Assembly (NCBI GenBank): GCA_900073065.1
Contig: FJOG01000021.1
Span: 89,370 to 153,369, forward strand
Direction: 5' to 3'
DNA length: 64,000 bases
Source: Phialocephala subalpina
Lineage: Eukaryota > Ascomycota > Leotiomycetes > Helotiales > Mollisiaceae
Position numbers and translations under genes: made by a program
Shown: one piece after another, positions 36,838 through 49,693 of the stretch
Layout of the letters: the number at the start of each line of letters is the position of its first letter
How positions within the stretch are numbered: position 1 is the first letter of the stretch
The notes under the pieces: model-generated
What the model was told of the DNA's origin: nothing
Database searches by the model: none
Seen by the model: only the letters and a program-made list of their open reading frames with translations

Positions 36838-38452
36838 GCGAGATGTATGATACCCTTTGGGCTTCGGACTGCATGGCGAGGGCGTTAACATTTATGTGTG
36901 GAGTAAGTTACTTGTAGGAACATGCATGCATTCATCAACTATCCGTTCATCTTCTCTGCTGCCTCAAGATATCCTGGCATAACCGACATCTTGGAGCGAC
37001 CCTGTACGGCACACAGGACCTACCGATTCGGCAATACACTACTCCTAACGATGAAGCCTCCACCTGTATATATACCTATCGCGTCTTAAACACGTCTCGC
37101 CGAGGTAAAAGGAGGCATGGCGTCAGGTGACGATATTTTCATGCGCAACATACATATCAGGGCTGGTCCGGGCGGCTTCCGATTGCACGAGACTGCCCCC
37201 GAAAAGCAGGCTACTGGGCCCAAGGCTCCGGCCTATGGTCCCGGGAGAATGTTCCCCGTGAAAGTCGGGCGCTTCGGGCAGCATGTGGCAGACAGCTGTA
37301 GTGCCTTATGCACGGGTGCTATGGCCACGTCTTCGAGCATAACGTACTACTGTAGACAAGACACCGCTCAATGGAACTGCTCAAATGGACCACATAATTC
37401 TGCTTACTTCAAAGTACCCCCTTCAGTGTGCCCTCGTGAACGAAAAGGTGTTGGCTGCCCACCACTCCATACATGTTGTTTATCCATTCCCTGGTCGCTT
37501 GCTCGCCTGCTCACCTCCCCGTCCCCTGCCATTCATGTCCTCAACCAAATTCTACCAGTCGATTGAGAATTCCTTCTCCATCCACATCACTCCCCAATAT
37601 GATTTCGAAGACAGGATTAACTCCCCTTTCTGCAACCTCTTGAATACCTCACTCCTTGCTGTGCCTTTTCAAGACTTAGTCCGCCGCTTAACCCGACCCA
37701 CTCTTCTCCTCGTCTCCTTTTCCCAGCGACGCGTTGACACAATCGCACGAACAACACGCTTTGAACTCTCCTCGATCGAACCAGCATACCTACCATCATC
37801 TCCATATGCGAACAGACTCTGCCAGGATGAAGGACCCCGATCTGCGTCGCCTCAGACCATTCTCACCTCCCTCGGATTTCAAAACGATCAGTCAACTTTC
37901 GACGCCACTTTGCACCCACAAGAGTCTACTAGACCCATGTGTCCTTCAGACTGGCACTTGCAGGCTAGACTCGAGGGCCATAGACATGGCTGGATAGACA
38001 GTATTGTCTCATGGCGGTGATCAACCGCGACAAGAGGTCTGCATCGTCGCTGGGCTGCCTGGAATAAAGCCATCGAGACACCACAGACCAATTCGAATAG
38101 CAACCCACCGGCTCAGTATCACTGCATCGCCGATTGCTGCGTCGCCGATGGCCATTAGCTCAACCCCAAATGATGGATCCGCGAGGACAACAAGCGGCAA
38201 TTGTTCGTTAGCTGATGTTCAGCTACAAGGTGATCTTCCAAAGCGAAAGATGAATGTATATGGCCTATCCAAGAAGTCAAACAACGTACACAATCTGTAT
38301 AGTCATACTAGCCAGTACCACCGAAACGATTGGATTCAGTTGGGTGTTCGCAAATGTTAGTCCACAAAATCTGTTTTCCCCCGACCTTGCTAATATGCCA
38401 AAGAACCTCAATCGATCCTGGAATAACCACTCCATTTCATCCAAAACACCAT
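36838..38452. other. 1.6-kb gene-poor stretch
   Basis: No gene is supported. Open frames at 37117-37566 and 37385-38020 (plus) overlap each other, have random-looking composition and no splice-linked partners. A short run of ATCGCCGAT/GTCGCCGAT near 38128-38150 is a local microrepeat. Confidence 0.35.
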
Positions 38453-40009
38453 TCAGCGTCTAGAGCGGGACTTCCTACCAATACACACGTACAGAGGGAA
38501 ATACGCCTACCCAGAATATCAGCGGCTTTGCTATGAGCTCGTCGGGAACTGCAATACCTTGAATCCAGGCTCATCCGCCTCAAGACGGGCCTGGGCCACG
38601 AGCAGATGGACATCCTGGATAGACATCCTACCTGCCACATTAGACGCCTCTCTATCCTGTGTGGAGATATGCAACTCACCCAAGTCTCTCTGTGAAGGGG
38701 AAAACTGCCAAAGAGGAGAGCAAACGGTGAACATTTTCACGATTGGCTATGCCTATATCACGGTCTCGCTGGTCTCAATCGGAGCAGGACATGTTAGTGG
38801 ACGGGATTATGGACCTTCTCGACCCTCACTGACCTGTTGACCAGCCACAAGTAGGAAGTTGAATCATCCTAGCTTCGATGTCCACGAATCCAGCGTCTCT
38901 CATCATGTTTGACAATCGAAGAGGGGCCCGCAGATCTTTCAACCCTTCCATACTCTCGGTATAATGGGCACTCCATTGACGAAGCGCATGATCTAAGATG
39001 CGGGTGACTTAGTAGATGTCCCTTTGGGCATGTTCCGACCTACCATCTGTCAAGCTACCGTTATCGCTCTGAACTTGGAAGTACATCTCGACCATCTGGC
39101 ACCAACCACCCGGCCGAGTAACTCGGAACATATCTCTCATATACTGCGGCCATCTAGTGGAGTGGATACTAGACGCCATCATTTGGGAATGGACAAGGTC
39201 AAAATTGTGGGCTGGGAAGGTGAATCTGCAATCATCAACACGACTACTTTTGGAATCGTGGTCCCGTCCTGCGTACCTGCGATTCAAGTCGTCCACCTGC
39301 AAGTACAGGTTGTCTGGCACTTCTTCTGGTTGCATAGCAGGATTTATGTCTATACCGAGGACCTGCAATGCGTTCACGTGTTAGTACGTCTCTGCCTATT
39401 AAGCCTTGATCCATGTTTATTGTCTCTTGAAGCTTCTCCACAAAAGGCCTCTTTACAATGGGGCTGTCCCCTTTGTACTTAAGTGCCTTATGCATGGTGC
39501 TAGTTGAGTGACACAAGGCACATGAGGGGGGTTGGAAATAGTCTCTTTGTACGATGAGGAACCGCTCTCACCTCACAACGTGGAAACTGTTCAGCCACAT
39601 CTACTGCCCACGATCCTGTACCATAGCCGCAGTCCAGAATGCGCCTTGGTCGCGTTATAGGTGGGAAGATAAGCCGTCCGTCGAACACTCTTGCTAAGAC
39701 GTTGTGAAGGATGTTGAGCCTTTCGATTTCTTCCTATTGAGAATCAGGAAATTGTGTCGAACGGCTGATATTCTGCAACACACGTACCTCATCTGTAGGA
39801 GCTAGATAAGCCAGATTGTTGATTGCGTAGCTTTGGTACTCGCGGTTGTGAATTGTCTCCGTTGCCAGAAAGGCATTGTCCAAAACATCCTGCACCTTGT
39901 CAATTTGTATCCACTTCAAAAGGGCAAAGCACTTCTGAAGATTGAGGATAGCGTATTGGCGTTTGATATAAGCGTCTGCGTATGGGAGGGGATGTTTAAA
40001 GCACAGCAA
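38453..40009 (-). CDS. UMTA/LaeA-like SAM-dependent methyltransferase
   Basis: At least eight exons on the complement: 38453-38506, 38558-38627, 38680-38773, 38834-38992, 39044-39225, 39277-39362, 39572-39733 and an N-terminal exon starting at 39788. Introns are 51-60 nt, except one of 209 nt at 39363-39571. The 5' end is unresolved: no in-frame ATG precedes 39788-40009, so another exon lies upstream. The Rossmann methyltransferase core is clear: ILDCGYGTGSWAVDVAEQFP (SAM motif I), VLGIDINPAMQPEEVPDNLY, FTFPAHNFDLVHSQMMASSI and FRVTRPGGWCQMVEMYFQ. The tail reads RENVHRLLSSLAVFPFTERL and KAYFPLYVCIGRK. Such proteins resemble LaeA and cluster-associated methyltransferases that act on small molecules or as regulators. 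No polyketide synthase, NRPS or P450 is recognisable nearby. Motif I has Tyr where many members have Thr/Ala. Confidence 0.8.
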
Positions 40010-42689
40010 ATCGTCCTTCTCTGGCTTGTGTTCATCCTCAACGTCTGCGTGTGCTCCGCTGCAGCGCTGGGGGGCATGCTAGTCGACCAGACTTTGCTTT
40101 TAGACTTCAAGTGTCCAAGCGACACCCATAGACAGTTTACCACCTTTGATTCGGAGTGGGGCGATGCTGATGAAGATATCCTCTTACAGTGTTCTGTTCA
40201 GGTGCTCTGTTGTTACTTCAGCGAATGATTCGGTAGATGAGAGCATGGCTCAACTTACTCTGCCATGCTGGGCTGATATATTCTCTTTGCAGATTGTGTC
40301 TCTTGATCTGGTACGGATGAGTAAAGATGAGAGCACAGCACAAGTCCGATCTCTCTGTCTCGGTCGTTGGCTGCCAGAGTGCAAGAGTTTGGTCGAACTT
40401 CGAAGAGACCATCACCCCGTTTTGGGCCTTCGGATTGAACTGCCTGATTCTTCTTTAGAACTCGGTAAAAGGAGGACTGACCAGACCTCCTGCAGTCATT
40501 GGGCGTGGTATTGGACGTTGATTTTGGGGCGGTTGGTTTTAGTCCTGTGCGAGCCATTCACGTCCATCTTGCGCACTCAAGCATTGCAACCTCAACGAAG
40601 GCTTCCAAATCGAGCGTCCCCAGCCGATCGACAGCCAGTCAACATGTTGCTCCGACTCGTGATACCGCAGAGCTGGCGCTTTAATGTGTGGGCTTCTAGG
40701 ACGAGCAACAAGTACCAGAGAACGACAGACATCCAAGGGGGCAATTGCGGATATCATTCTACAAGGGCACCCAGCCACTGGTAGCGCTTGGGGCCTACCA
40801 AATGTTCAAAGCGGCAAGTCTAAGTACTGACCTCCACGGGACAAGCTAATGTGCTCGTGTCTCCTGGCAAGCCTCAGGCAGTTTCGATCAAAGATGGAAT
40901 TTAGCGTTCGCTGTTACTTGGAGACTCCTAATGACGAGGGCTTTTTGGATAATATGAGAAAAATGCGCGCCCGGTCAGTTGATTATCTCGAGTGGAATCA
41001 CTCCTTTGTTCGTGTCAAACATTAGCTGCGTTAGCCTCACTATGATATTGGGCTGCAATCGCCGACGAGAGATGATTGGAACAGCTGACCCAGCTTAAAG
41101 TCTACAGAAGTAAGTTCACAACCCGCGGAGTCACTTCACTATAAGTTCTGGCTTGGGAACACTTCGTAGACCGTGGCAATACCGATGCACTGGTTAATGG
41201 TTTTGAAGGTCAGCTGATCCATGCATGCAATTGTTTACCTACATCCGCAGGATGGATACATGAGGAATTATGTACAGATTTGAGAGAACGGAAAGCCTGT
41301 CGAATTCGAAGATCTTGCCAGATGTTTTGCTCGGCGCAACCCGATGCTGGCCACCGCCGCGCTGTCCTACACCATGCACGTTGTCATATATGCAGCCCAA
41401 ATCTTCTAGATCGGCTGCATCCCATGCTGGACCTCAACACTAGGGAAATTCTCGATCCCAATCAACAACTAGACATGTCCCGAGAGGAAAACTTCTTTCA
41501 TTAGGGACAGTAGTCCTCACGACGAAGAGAAAATCCGTCGTGGATACCATGCGCAAGTACCACTACCAAGATCCAAAACATCCTTGCCCCGTCGCCGGGT
41601 CGTCGCGACCCGAGGGAAACTGTTGTGGCTTCGCGCTACGGGAGGAGTGTAACGCACTGTCTCCATTCCCGGGAGAGGGAACGACCAATATACGTGGAGG
41701 CAGATTACCGCATTCTGCCGTGCTACAGCTGGCCGCTTATTGAATTAGCTTTGTACAACTCGGCGGATGACAGGCTCCCCTCTCCCCGCCGCTGTGCATC
41801 CCGAGGACAATAGTGCAGTGTTTTATCATCAGCAGATGTCGGATGATGGCTGCTTGCCCCACTAGTATGGGATCCTTCGACGTTAATCATGGTAAAGTTT
41901 CGGCAACCCCACCTTTATGGGATTAGTTCGTGGCTTGGATGCTACTTGGGCTTGAATGATGCGAGGTTTCTTGAGCTGACGAGGAGCTGCTGGAAGTGGG
42001 ATGGTTTAAAGAATGAATGGGTAGGTGAAGATGCTAATTTATAGGTTTGGCAAGAAGCTCCATCCTGCCCATGCGGTGATGCGACTTTCTCAACTTGAGA
42101 TGGATATACCTTCAGATCTTCATTTTGCTGGAGACATTTGGACAACAGATTCTACAAATAGATTTGGACATCCTTGATGCCAGCCAGTAACTAGTAAGTT
42201 TGGGGTTCTTCATGCTCATTAAGACGTTATGTGACACCGCACGTTAGCTTTCACTTGGGTTCTCAAATACCCACACGAGAGACTCTACATCTAGGAACCA
42301 AGGCTTAAGCTTGGGTTTGTTGCATGTCGACGAATACTCGTCATTCTCATCAATATGTTAAGAATCACCGCGTGTAAATTTTCCCTACGGTTCTCCAGAT
42401 GCCTACCTGACAGAATCCACAAAGAGAAACCAGGGTAAATTCGAGATTAAAAGCAGAACGTCGTGACGTAAAGCTTCGTTGCATTTATGTGTGCACTAAG
42501 AGGTACATGGAGTGCAGAAGCAAATTCAGTGTCTAGAAAAAGACCACCACGCTACTCTATTCATGCTACAACGGATCTGAGTATTTTAGAGCGCCCTTTC
42601 TGTTCCATACACCAAACGCCAATAATGAACATGCATCCAGGTTGCGAAGAAAGCGTAGAACGAAGCGATTAATCGTAGATACCCTCCGT
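40010..42689. other. Gene-poor region upstream of the methyltransferase
   Basis: The first few hundred bases probably contain the missing 5' exon(s) of the methyltransferase. The rest has only short coding-like scraps: 41254-41385 (plus) reads VEFEDLARCFARRNPMLATA between stops, and 41955-42170 (plus) reads ARFLELTRSCWKWDGLKNEW and FGKKLHPAHAVMRLSQLEMD in different frames. These may be remnants of decayed genes. No intact gene or recognised transposon was found. Confidence 0.3.
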
Positions 42690-44747
42690 TTAACGACTCT
42701 GGGTCTTTCCCATACCTCGCTTGCCAGAGAACTGGAATAACAGTCAGTCTCGTGTAAAAAGGGGTATGGGAAAAGTAAATACGTACCAAGTGCTTCGGCA
42801 TTGCTGCTGCGACGTGACGATCAGCTTCACCTTGTCTGGCCATCCTGTTCATCTTTCTCTGAGATAACTTCTGGGCTCGCTCGGCTTTGGTTCTGGCAAC
42901 TTCGTTGGTGACTCCGTCGTCGCGTCTGTTGCTTTGACTTCTTGCTCGGGACTTGGCTCTCATCTTCGCTTCATAGGCTGGATCATCGAGGTCCATCACA
43001 TCTTCAGTACCGGTTCTTGATCTCAATGGAGTACGGCCTCTAGATTGCGATCTTGCTCGCGCAGAAATGTTGGTTGTGTCATGACCAAGAGTATCGAGCG
43101 CATCCTCCATATCCGTGAGCTTCTTTCTGGTAGCTGTTCTGGGGATAACGGCTCGGTTCTTTAGGGACTTCTTCATCTTGGCTTCGTTGCGGATTAGTTG
43201 GCGCTTTTCGCGGATGAGGTCGGCTTTCATTCTGATTTCGGCGTCTTCGGCATCTTCGAGGTCTTCGTCTGAGTCGTAGTAACCTTCTGCTTCTAATTTC
43301 TCTTCTTCTTCTTCCAGGGCGGCGAGCTTGGCTTCGATGTCTGGATCGATGAAATCGTAAACATTCTTGCCGTCAAATACTTCAGGGATCTTGTCGTGTT
43401 TCCACTCATCGTTCTCAAGAAGATATTTGTCTTTGAGATCAACGTTGTAGACTCCAGCTCCGCCCTCTTCTTCCTCGATATCGCGAGCTAGTCTCCGACG
43501 CTCGGGATCGTTCTTATCGTATTTCTTGAGAGTCTTGACGGCTTCTGGGATGAAGGCTTCGCTGACGATACCATCCATTGGTCGGGCGACGTGAATTCGT
43601 GTCAAGACATCGCCAAGACGACCTCCGACTGCGCCGCTGCTGCTTGTTCCTGCCTTTAGCTTTTGGGCTACGCGATCAGCGATTAGACGCTCGCAGGCTG
43701 CGTTCTTGACTTCTTGGACGCCTTCGCTGGTTGTGCAGGAGAGTTGCAACATCTCGACATCTCCTGATTTCAGCAGGCTTTGAAGAAGGGCTTGTGTCTC
43801 TTCGTCTAGATCTTCGGGTCGGGTAACGTCGATTTTGTTGATGACGATGAAGACGAGCTTGTTGGCGAAGAGGGGCTTGATGCTTTGGAAGAGTTGGATT
43901 TGGGCTTGGACTGTATAGCCGCACTGCTCGGAGAGATCCATGAAGTAGAGGATTGCGGAGCGGAGATGGGCGATTGCGGTGATGGATTGCATTTCGATTG
44001 TGTTCATTTCCTCGAGGGGGTGGTCCAATATACCTGGAGTATCGATTGCTTGGAATCGGAGGTACTTGTAGTCGAAATGTCCGACGAACAAGCTCTTGGT
44101 TGTGAAAGCATAAGGCTGCACATCGACATCTGCTCTTGTGACGCTCTTCAAGAAGCTAGATTTTCCGACATTGGGGTATCCACAGATGAGGAGGGTTCGA
44201 GTATTGGGGTCAATCGAGGGGAGGCGACCGAGATGCTGGCGGACTTGGTCGAGGTATAGGAGAGGATCTTTTAATCTTCTGCAAATTGTGGCCATGCGAC
44301 CCAGAGCTGCGCGCTTGAGCTGCTTGCACTGGAACAGTGATTGCGCATATTTGAGAAGTCGGACATAATCGCGGGAGACAATCTCGATTAAGTGCTTCGC
44401 AGTCGAGAGTTGACCAAGAGCTATGCGGAAATGGTCGGCATCGTAGAGGGTATTGAGGAGATCTTTGTGGAAAGGATGGATATCTTGGAGTCGAGGAAAG
44501 CCATCGAGGATGAGGGAGAGCTTCTCGGTGAACGTCTCTTGTGTGAATTTGACCTTTCTAGTGTAGAAATCTGTTATTTGTTAGACATGTTCTCCTTTGA
44601 GGATTTTGCGCCCATACTTCTAATTCTGCTTATCTGAAATCCAGACCGGATTTGTGTTGGAAGTCGTCGCTGCGTCCTGCTCAAAACAATGTCGAGAAAT
44701 TCCTGCGACGTAGGAACAGGTTGGATATCCTTCCAAGTAGTCTTCAT
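42690..44747 (-). CDS. NOG1: Nucleolar GTP-binding protein 1 (Nog1)
   Basis: Three exons, complement of 44618-44747, 42787-44570 and 42690-42731, with introns of 47 and 55 nt and a total of 651 aa (yeast Nog1 is 647). This GTPase is a scaffold of nucleolar pre-60S particles, whose C-terminus threads into the peptide exit tunnel. The N-terminal helical domain reads [20 protein letters not shown] and [14 protein letters not shown]. The G domain carries [10 protein letters not shown] (G1, about residue 174), DTPGILDHP (G3) and NKID (G4). The C-terminal part has [33 protein letters not shown] and [13 protein letters not shown]. The last exon supplies [13 protein letters not shown], the conserved end. 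The ATG at 44747 matches the family start, so the ATG three codons upstream is not used. It is divergent from the orotate phosphoribosyltransferase gene (293 bp). Confidence 0.96.
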
Positions 44748-44956
44748 GGTGGGCAACCTGTTGTTCGAGGAGGATTGAAGATTGACGGTGAACCTCGTTT
44801 CTCGAAATTCGTCGCTCTCGATCTGGATTTTTTCCTTAGCCTGCGAAATTCTGTGGCGGAACGCGCTAACGCAATCGATAAGCTAAGCGAGCCGACGAGG
44901 GGCAGGAGCGGGAGAGAAAGTTTTTGTGAACCACCATGGAGAAGGAAATCTTCTAA

Positions 44957-45797
<841 letters not shown>

Positions 45798-46004
45798 TGT
45801 TGTGACGGCTGGGACGGCGAAGAGGGAAGCAATTGGTAAGATTCGATATGAGGGAGGGATTGTTGTTGGTATTTTGGTTGCTTTGGACAGGATGGAGAAG
45901 CTACCTGCGCCGAATGGAGACGATCCAAAGGCACCTATGCCGAGCGCTATTGGAGAGATTAGGAAGGAGTATGGTATTCCGGTCTTGTCGATCCTGACAT
46001 TGAA

Positions 46005-46981
46005 CTACCCATACGTCGCTCTCGATTGTAATTGCTTCAACTCCAAGATCATATCAAACCACCCTCCGCCTCCGAACTGAGTAGCACTCTTCCCCAGGTT
46101 GGTGAAGCCCAGCTTCTCATACCAAGCAACCATGTGCTGTTATTGTTAGCGAGATCAATAACACTTTGCTGGCAAACTCACATCATGAGCAATCAACGCC
46201 AATCTATCCGCAATCCCAGCCCCATTCATATTCTGAACATAGGCCATCAACAGAACCCTACCTAGCCCCCTCCCCTGAAAACCCGGCAAGAGAGCAACCG
46301 AGTGAAGCACAATCGTTCGTCCCGCTTCTTGATGGCCACGTTTGGTAGGAACTGGATGTGGGGAATCCCAGTTCTCAGGTACACCCATTGAGTCATCTGT
46401 TGCTGTTGAGTCGTTCGTCTTGGATGCTACGACGTGTCCTAGCAGGACAGAAATAGCCCCATTCTTCCGGGCTGTCTCTATCGGTCTGCTCGCTGCGAGT
46501 GTCTCTGCTCGAAAACCGGAGTTTGGCAAAACGGTGCAGTATATTCCTAAGCAGAGTTCACCACATTTGGACAAACGATACTTGAACTAAAGACGTGTCA
46601 GCCAAATGTTCATTATTGAGAGTTATGCAGGTCGACAGAAGGGGATGCATGGCACGTGGACGGCTGAAATATAGAATTTCTATGAAGACAAACCTTTTCT
46701 GGAGTAGCTCGATCATTAGGGTTTGTGAATGCTGCATTCTCCAGAGCTACACAGGCGTCCAAGTCCGAGACGGTAAGTGGTCGTGTGTAAGGATGGAGGT
46801 TGGTTGCCTCGACCTGTTGTGCTTCCGGAACGATAACGAACTGCCTCTGACGCTCTGTCGAAGGAGAGGATTGCTCGGAAGAGGTTGGGGACGGTGATCT
46901 CTCGGTCATGACTGAATTCGGACTTTCAGTCAAGGTTACCGGGTCTGCACTGCGCTCGTCTTTGCTGAGGTCACGAGGCAT
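46005..46981 (-). CDS. GNAT-family N-acetyltransferase (polyamine/arylalkylamine type)
   Basis: Three exons, complement of 46694-46981, 46182-46586 and 46005-46136, with introns of 107 nt (donor GTTTGT) and 45 nt; total 274 aa. The N-terminal 70 residues are Ser/Pro/Glu-rich and disordered. The GNAT fold starts at [20 protein letters not shown]. The acetyl-CoA loop is [20 protein letters not shown] (motif A, Q/R-x-x-G-x-G/A). It ends with [20 protein letters not shown] and [12 protein letters not shown], as in fungal homologs of serotonin/arylalkylamine and polyamine acetyltransferases (yeast Paa1, fission yeast Ats1). It probably acetylates polyamines or arylamines in the cytosol; the substrate is inferred from family only. 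The stop codon abuts the duplicated block of the convergent gene, so its 3' UTR is missing from this assembly. Confidence 0.87.
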
Positions 46982-47140
46982 GGTGATGCGAGCTGAAGCT
47001 GAAGGCGTGGCGGGTTGTGGTAGTGGTTGATATTCGAGTCATCAGCCTTGAGCGAAAGTGGAACTGATGTCAAGATCAGATGGAAAGAATGTCGGCGCTC
47101 TGTACTTCAGGACTTCAAGACTGGAGTGAATGTTGTTGAG

Positions 47141-47180
47141 GTATGGTCTGGTATGGTCTGGTATGGTATGGTATGGTTTG
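47141..47180. repeat. GTATG/GTATGGTCTG microsatellite
   Basis: Two GTATGGTCTG decamers are followed by three GTATG pentamers with slight drift. It is a short simple repeat in the intergenic spacer. Confidence 0.85.
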
Positions 47181-47293
47181 GAGAAAAGCTCAAGAACCTG
47201 GAACGAAAGAAAGTACAGTATCACCAAGCATCAGGCTGTGTTGGTTCTCGACGCCACAACTGCAACGAACCCCTCACCTGCCACAGACACAGC

Positions 47294-47310
47294 CCTCTCT
47301 CTCTCTCTCT
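47294..47310. repeat. (CT)n microsatellite
   Basis: An uninterrupted run of about eight CT units lies in the same spacer. Confidence 0.85.
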
Positions 47311-48026
47311 CATCAGCAAGCAGCCTCAGGTGCATTTGCATTGAGGATAATGGGGGTCACTTTATGTTCCTGCTCACAGCTCCTCCTCCCCCACACGATG
47401 CTGGGCCCGTGATGCACAGAGATGCACGTCTATCCGAATCGATGCAATAATGCTGGTCTTATTATGGATTTAGAGTATAATTTCATTTTCATTCGGTGCC
47501 CCTCCCCTCAGTAAGCGTCCGGCAACACCCAGCAAATCATGAAGCTCTCGTCGGTGGATTGAATGTCACCATTGTCCTGGCACGAAATAAATCTTCTCCC
47601 ACCTCTTGCGTTCCATTTGCTTCTATTGTTTCCATGTGATAATTATGATGGTGAGGCAAAATCCTATGATTGGCGTTGCGAGATGGTTTGCCTACTGTAG
47701 CCTCTCGCAAGCTTTTGGAGGTGCAAAGTGCAAGTGGAAGGCAACGCCCGCTCGCCGTAGCCTCGTCATCTCGACTGAAACGAAACAAACTGTATTTCTG
47801 TCCGTTCACCTTCTCTATCTTCGACCCAAACTATCTCATTCCCACCTTCACTCCAGTTCCATCCCTGCGACCTTCCCTTCCCTCCAAGATTATGTCACGT
47901 TCTGCATAACTCCCCCAGTAACTACGAACTCTCTCGGACTCTTAGACTTTCTACCTACCTGAAACTCAACCAACCTCACTACTACCCTTCCGTTTCTTTT
48001 CAGCACTGGGCCTCCTTCCCTTCAAG

Positions 48027-49419
48027 ATGTTTGTACAAGCTACCCTACCATGCGAAAGCTGAAATGGCTAACCTTTTGGAAAAGGCGCATCACCCTCAAT
48101 ATTACCGCGCCCACCGACGCAGATTCCGACCTCCTCTCCCTCGAAATTCCTCCCGATACCACCGTCAGCACACTGAAGGAGTCTGTCCAAGCCGAAGCCC
48201 GCATCCCTACCACATCTCAACACCTCTACCACAACGGCCAACTGCTGAACGATGATACCAAGACTATGGAACAGCTCCAGATTGGGGATGGTGAAATGCT
48301 GGCGCTGCATGTTCGAGATATGAGAGGAAGCACAGGTGCAGCAGCAGCCCAACGACGACCCCAACCTGCACGCCAACAACAGCCACGGCCTGGGCAGGAG
48401 ACGGATCCTGAGACGATCAGGCTACAGCTCCTTGGAAATCCGCAGATGAGACAGCAGGTTGTAAGCCAGAGACCTGAGCTAGGTGCCGCGATTGATAGCC
48501 CAGAGAGATTCGCACAGGTCTATAGGCAGATGGCAGAGCAAGAGAGGAATGAGCATGCGGCGCGGCAACAGGCAATCGCAGATCTGAATGCGGATCCGTT
48601 TGATGCTGATGCTCAGAGGAGAATCGAGGAGATGATTAGGGAGGAGAGAGTCCAAGAGAACTTACAGAATGCCATCGAGCATAACCCTGAAGGTGAGTTG
48701 GCATAAATGATCTTTTGGATGGTGGTCCTAACGCCTTCTTAGTTTTCGGTCGAGTTCACATGCTATACATCGATGTCGAAGTCAACGGACACAAGGTTAA
48801 AGCTTTCGTCGATTCGGGTGCCCAAGCTACGATTATGTCTCCATCTTGTGCCGAAGCTTGTGGGATTATGAGACTTGTGGACAAGCGCTTTGCGGGTATT
48901 GCACGAGGTGTCGGAACAGCTGCCATTTTGGGACGAGTGCATTCCGCACAAATCAAGATCGGCAGTCTGTTCCTTCCCTGCAGTTTTACTGTCATGGAGG
49001 GCAAGGATGTCGATTTACTGCTTGGACTGGATATGCTGAAGCGTCATCAAGCTTGCATAGACCTATCGAAGGACAAGCTCATTATTCAAGGTGTTGAGGT
49101 ATCGTTCTTGGGAGAGGCAGACATTCCAAAGGGCATGGAAGAGGAGAGAGCTGAGGAGCCCAAGGTCGCTGGCCCAGGTGGAACTACGATTGGAGGACGA
49201 TCTGGAGTTGTATCTGGTCCATCATCTAGTGGTCCTACACCGGCAGCTACTCCAGCTCCACCTGCCGCTGCACCACCACAAGCCGCCGAACCTCAATTTC
49301 CTCAAGAGTCAATAGATCAGTTGGTCGCATTGGGATTTTCAAGGGCTGAAGCAGTCAATGCACTAGCTGCTTGTGGTGGCAATGTGGAATATGCTGCGGG
49401 ACTATTGTTCCAGAGTTAA
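48027..49419 (+). CDS. DDI1: Ddi1, ubiquitin-shuttle aspartic protease
   Basis: The best model has exons 48027-48028, 48085-48692 and 48743-49419 (428 aa), with the start codon split AT|G by a 56-nt intron (donor GTTTGT, branch GCTAAC). This gives [20 protein letters not shown], the expected first strand of the ubiquitin-like domain (1-75). The alternative is the ATG at 48050 with a 12-residue extension. Next come the helical HDD region ([34 protein letters not shown]), the retropepsin-like protease ([17 protein letters not shown] with catalytic [21 protein letters not shown]), a Gly/Pro/Ala linker, and a C-terminal UBA domain ([20 protein letters not shown]). Ddi1 delivers or cleaves heavily ubiquitinated proteins at the proteasome, including after DNA-protein crosslink damage. 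It acts in the cytosol and nucleus. Confidence 0.94.
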
Positions 49420-49693
49420 CGCGGCAGCATGGTATTTGGATGGCGTATTGGTGGTAGCATATGACGGACATGCACGGCTGAGCATAGCATTAATGGGGTG
49501 GATACTTGGCGTTGACATGACACTACACTGGCTACACTGGTTACACTGGTAGGCTTGGATTTGCATACATTTTCTATTGATGGCTCATCATAGTAATGGA
49601 AATCTCGATATCCCTATGCTCCTGATAGCTATGCTATGATACGCTTGTAATATTTACCGTATCTACTTCCACAATAGCTCGGGAGACTTTGTC

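Larger units (their letters stand above)
46982..48026. promoter_or_regulatory. Divergent promoter region, GNAT / DDI1
   Basis: This 1.05-kb spacer between divergent genes holds two microsatellites and a C/T-rich tract (about 47820-48025) directly before DDI1. Such pyrimidine tracts are common ahead of fungal transcription starts. No gene is supported here. Confidence 0.45.

Noticed and set aside
37117..38020. Two overlapping plus-strand open frames of 149 and 211 codons
   Set aside because: Low-quality composition, no splice-linked partner, and the frames overlap each other; no family recognised.
48760..49120. Retropepsin-like D-S-G-A motif that could suggest a retroelement
   Set aside because: It lies between a ubiquitin-like and a UBA domain in one spliced frame, so it is Ddi1, a cellular gene; no reverse transcriptase, integrase or LTR is nearby.
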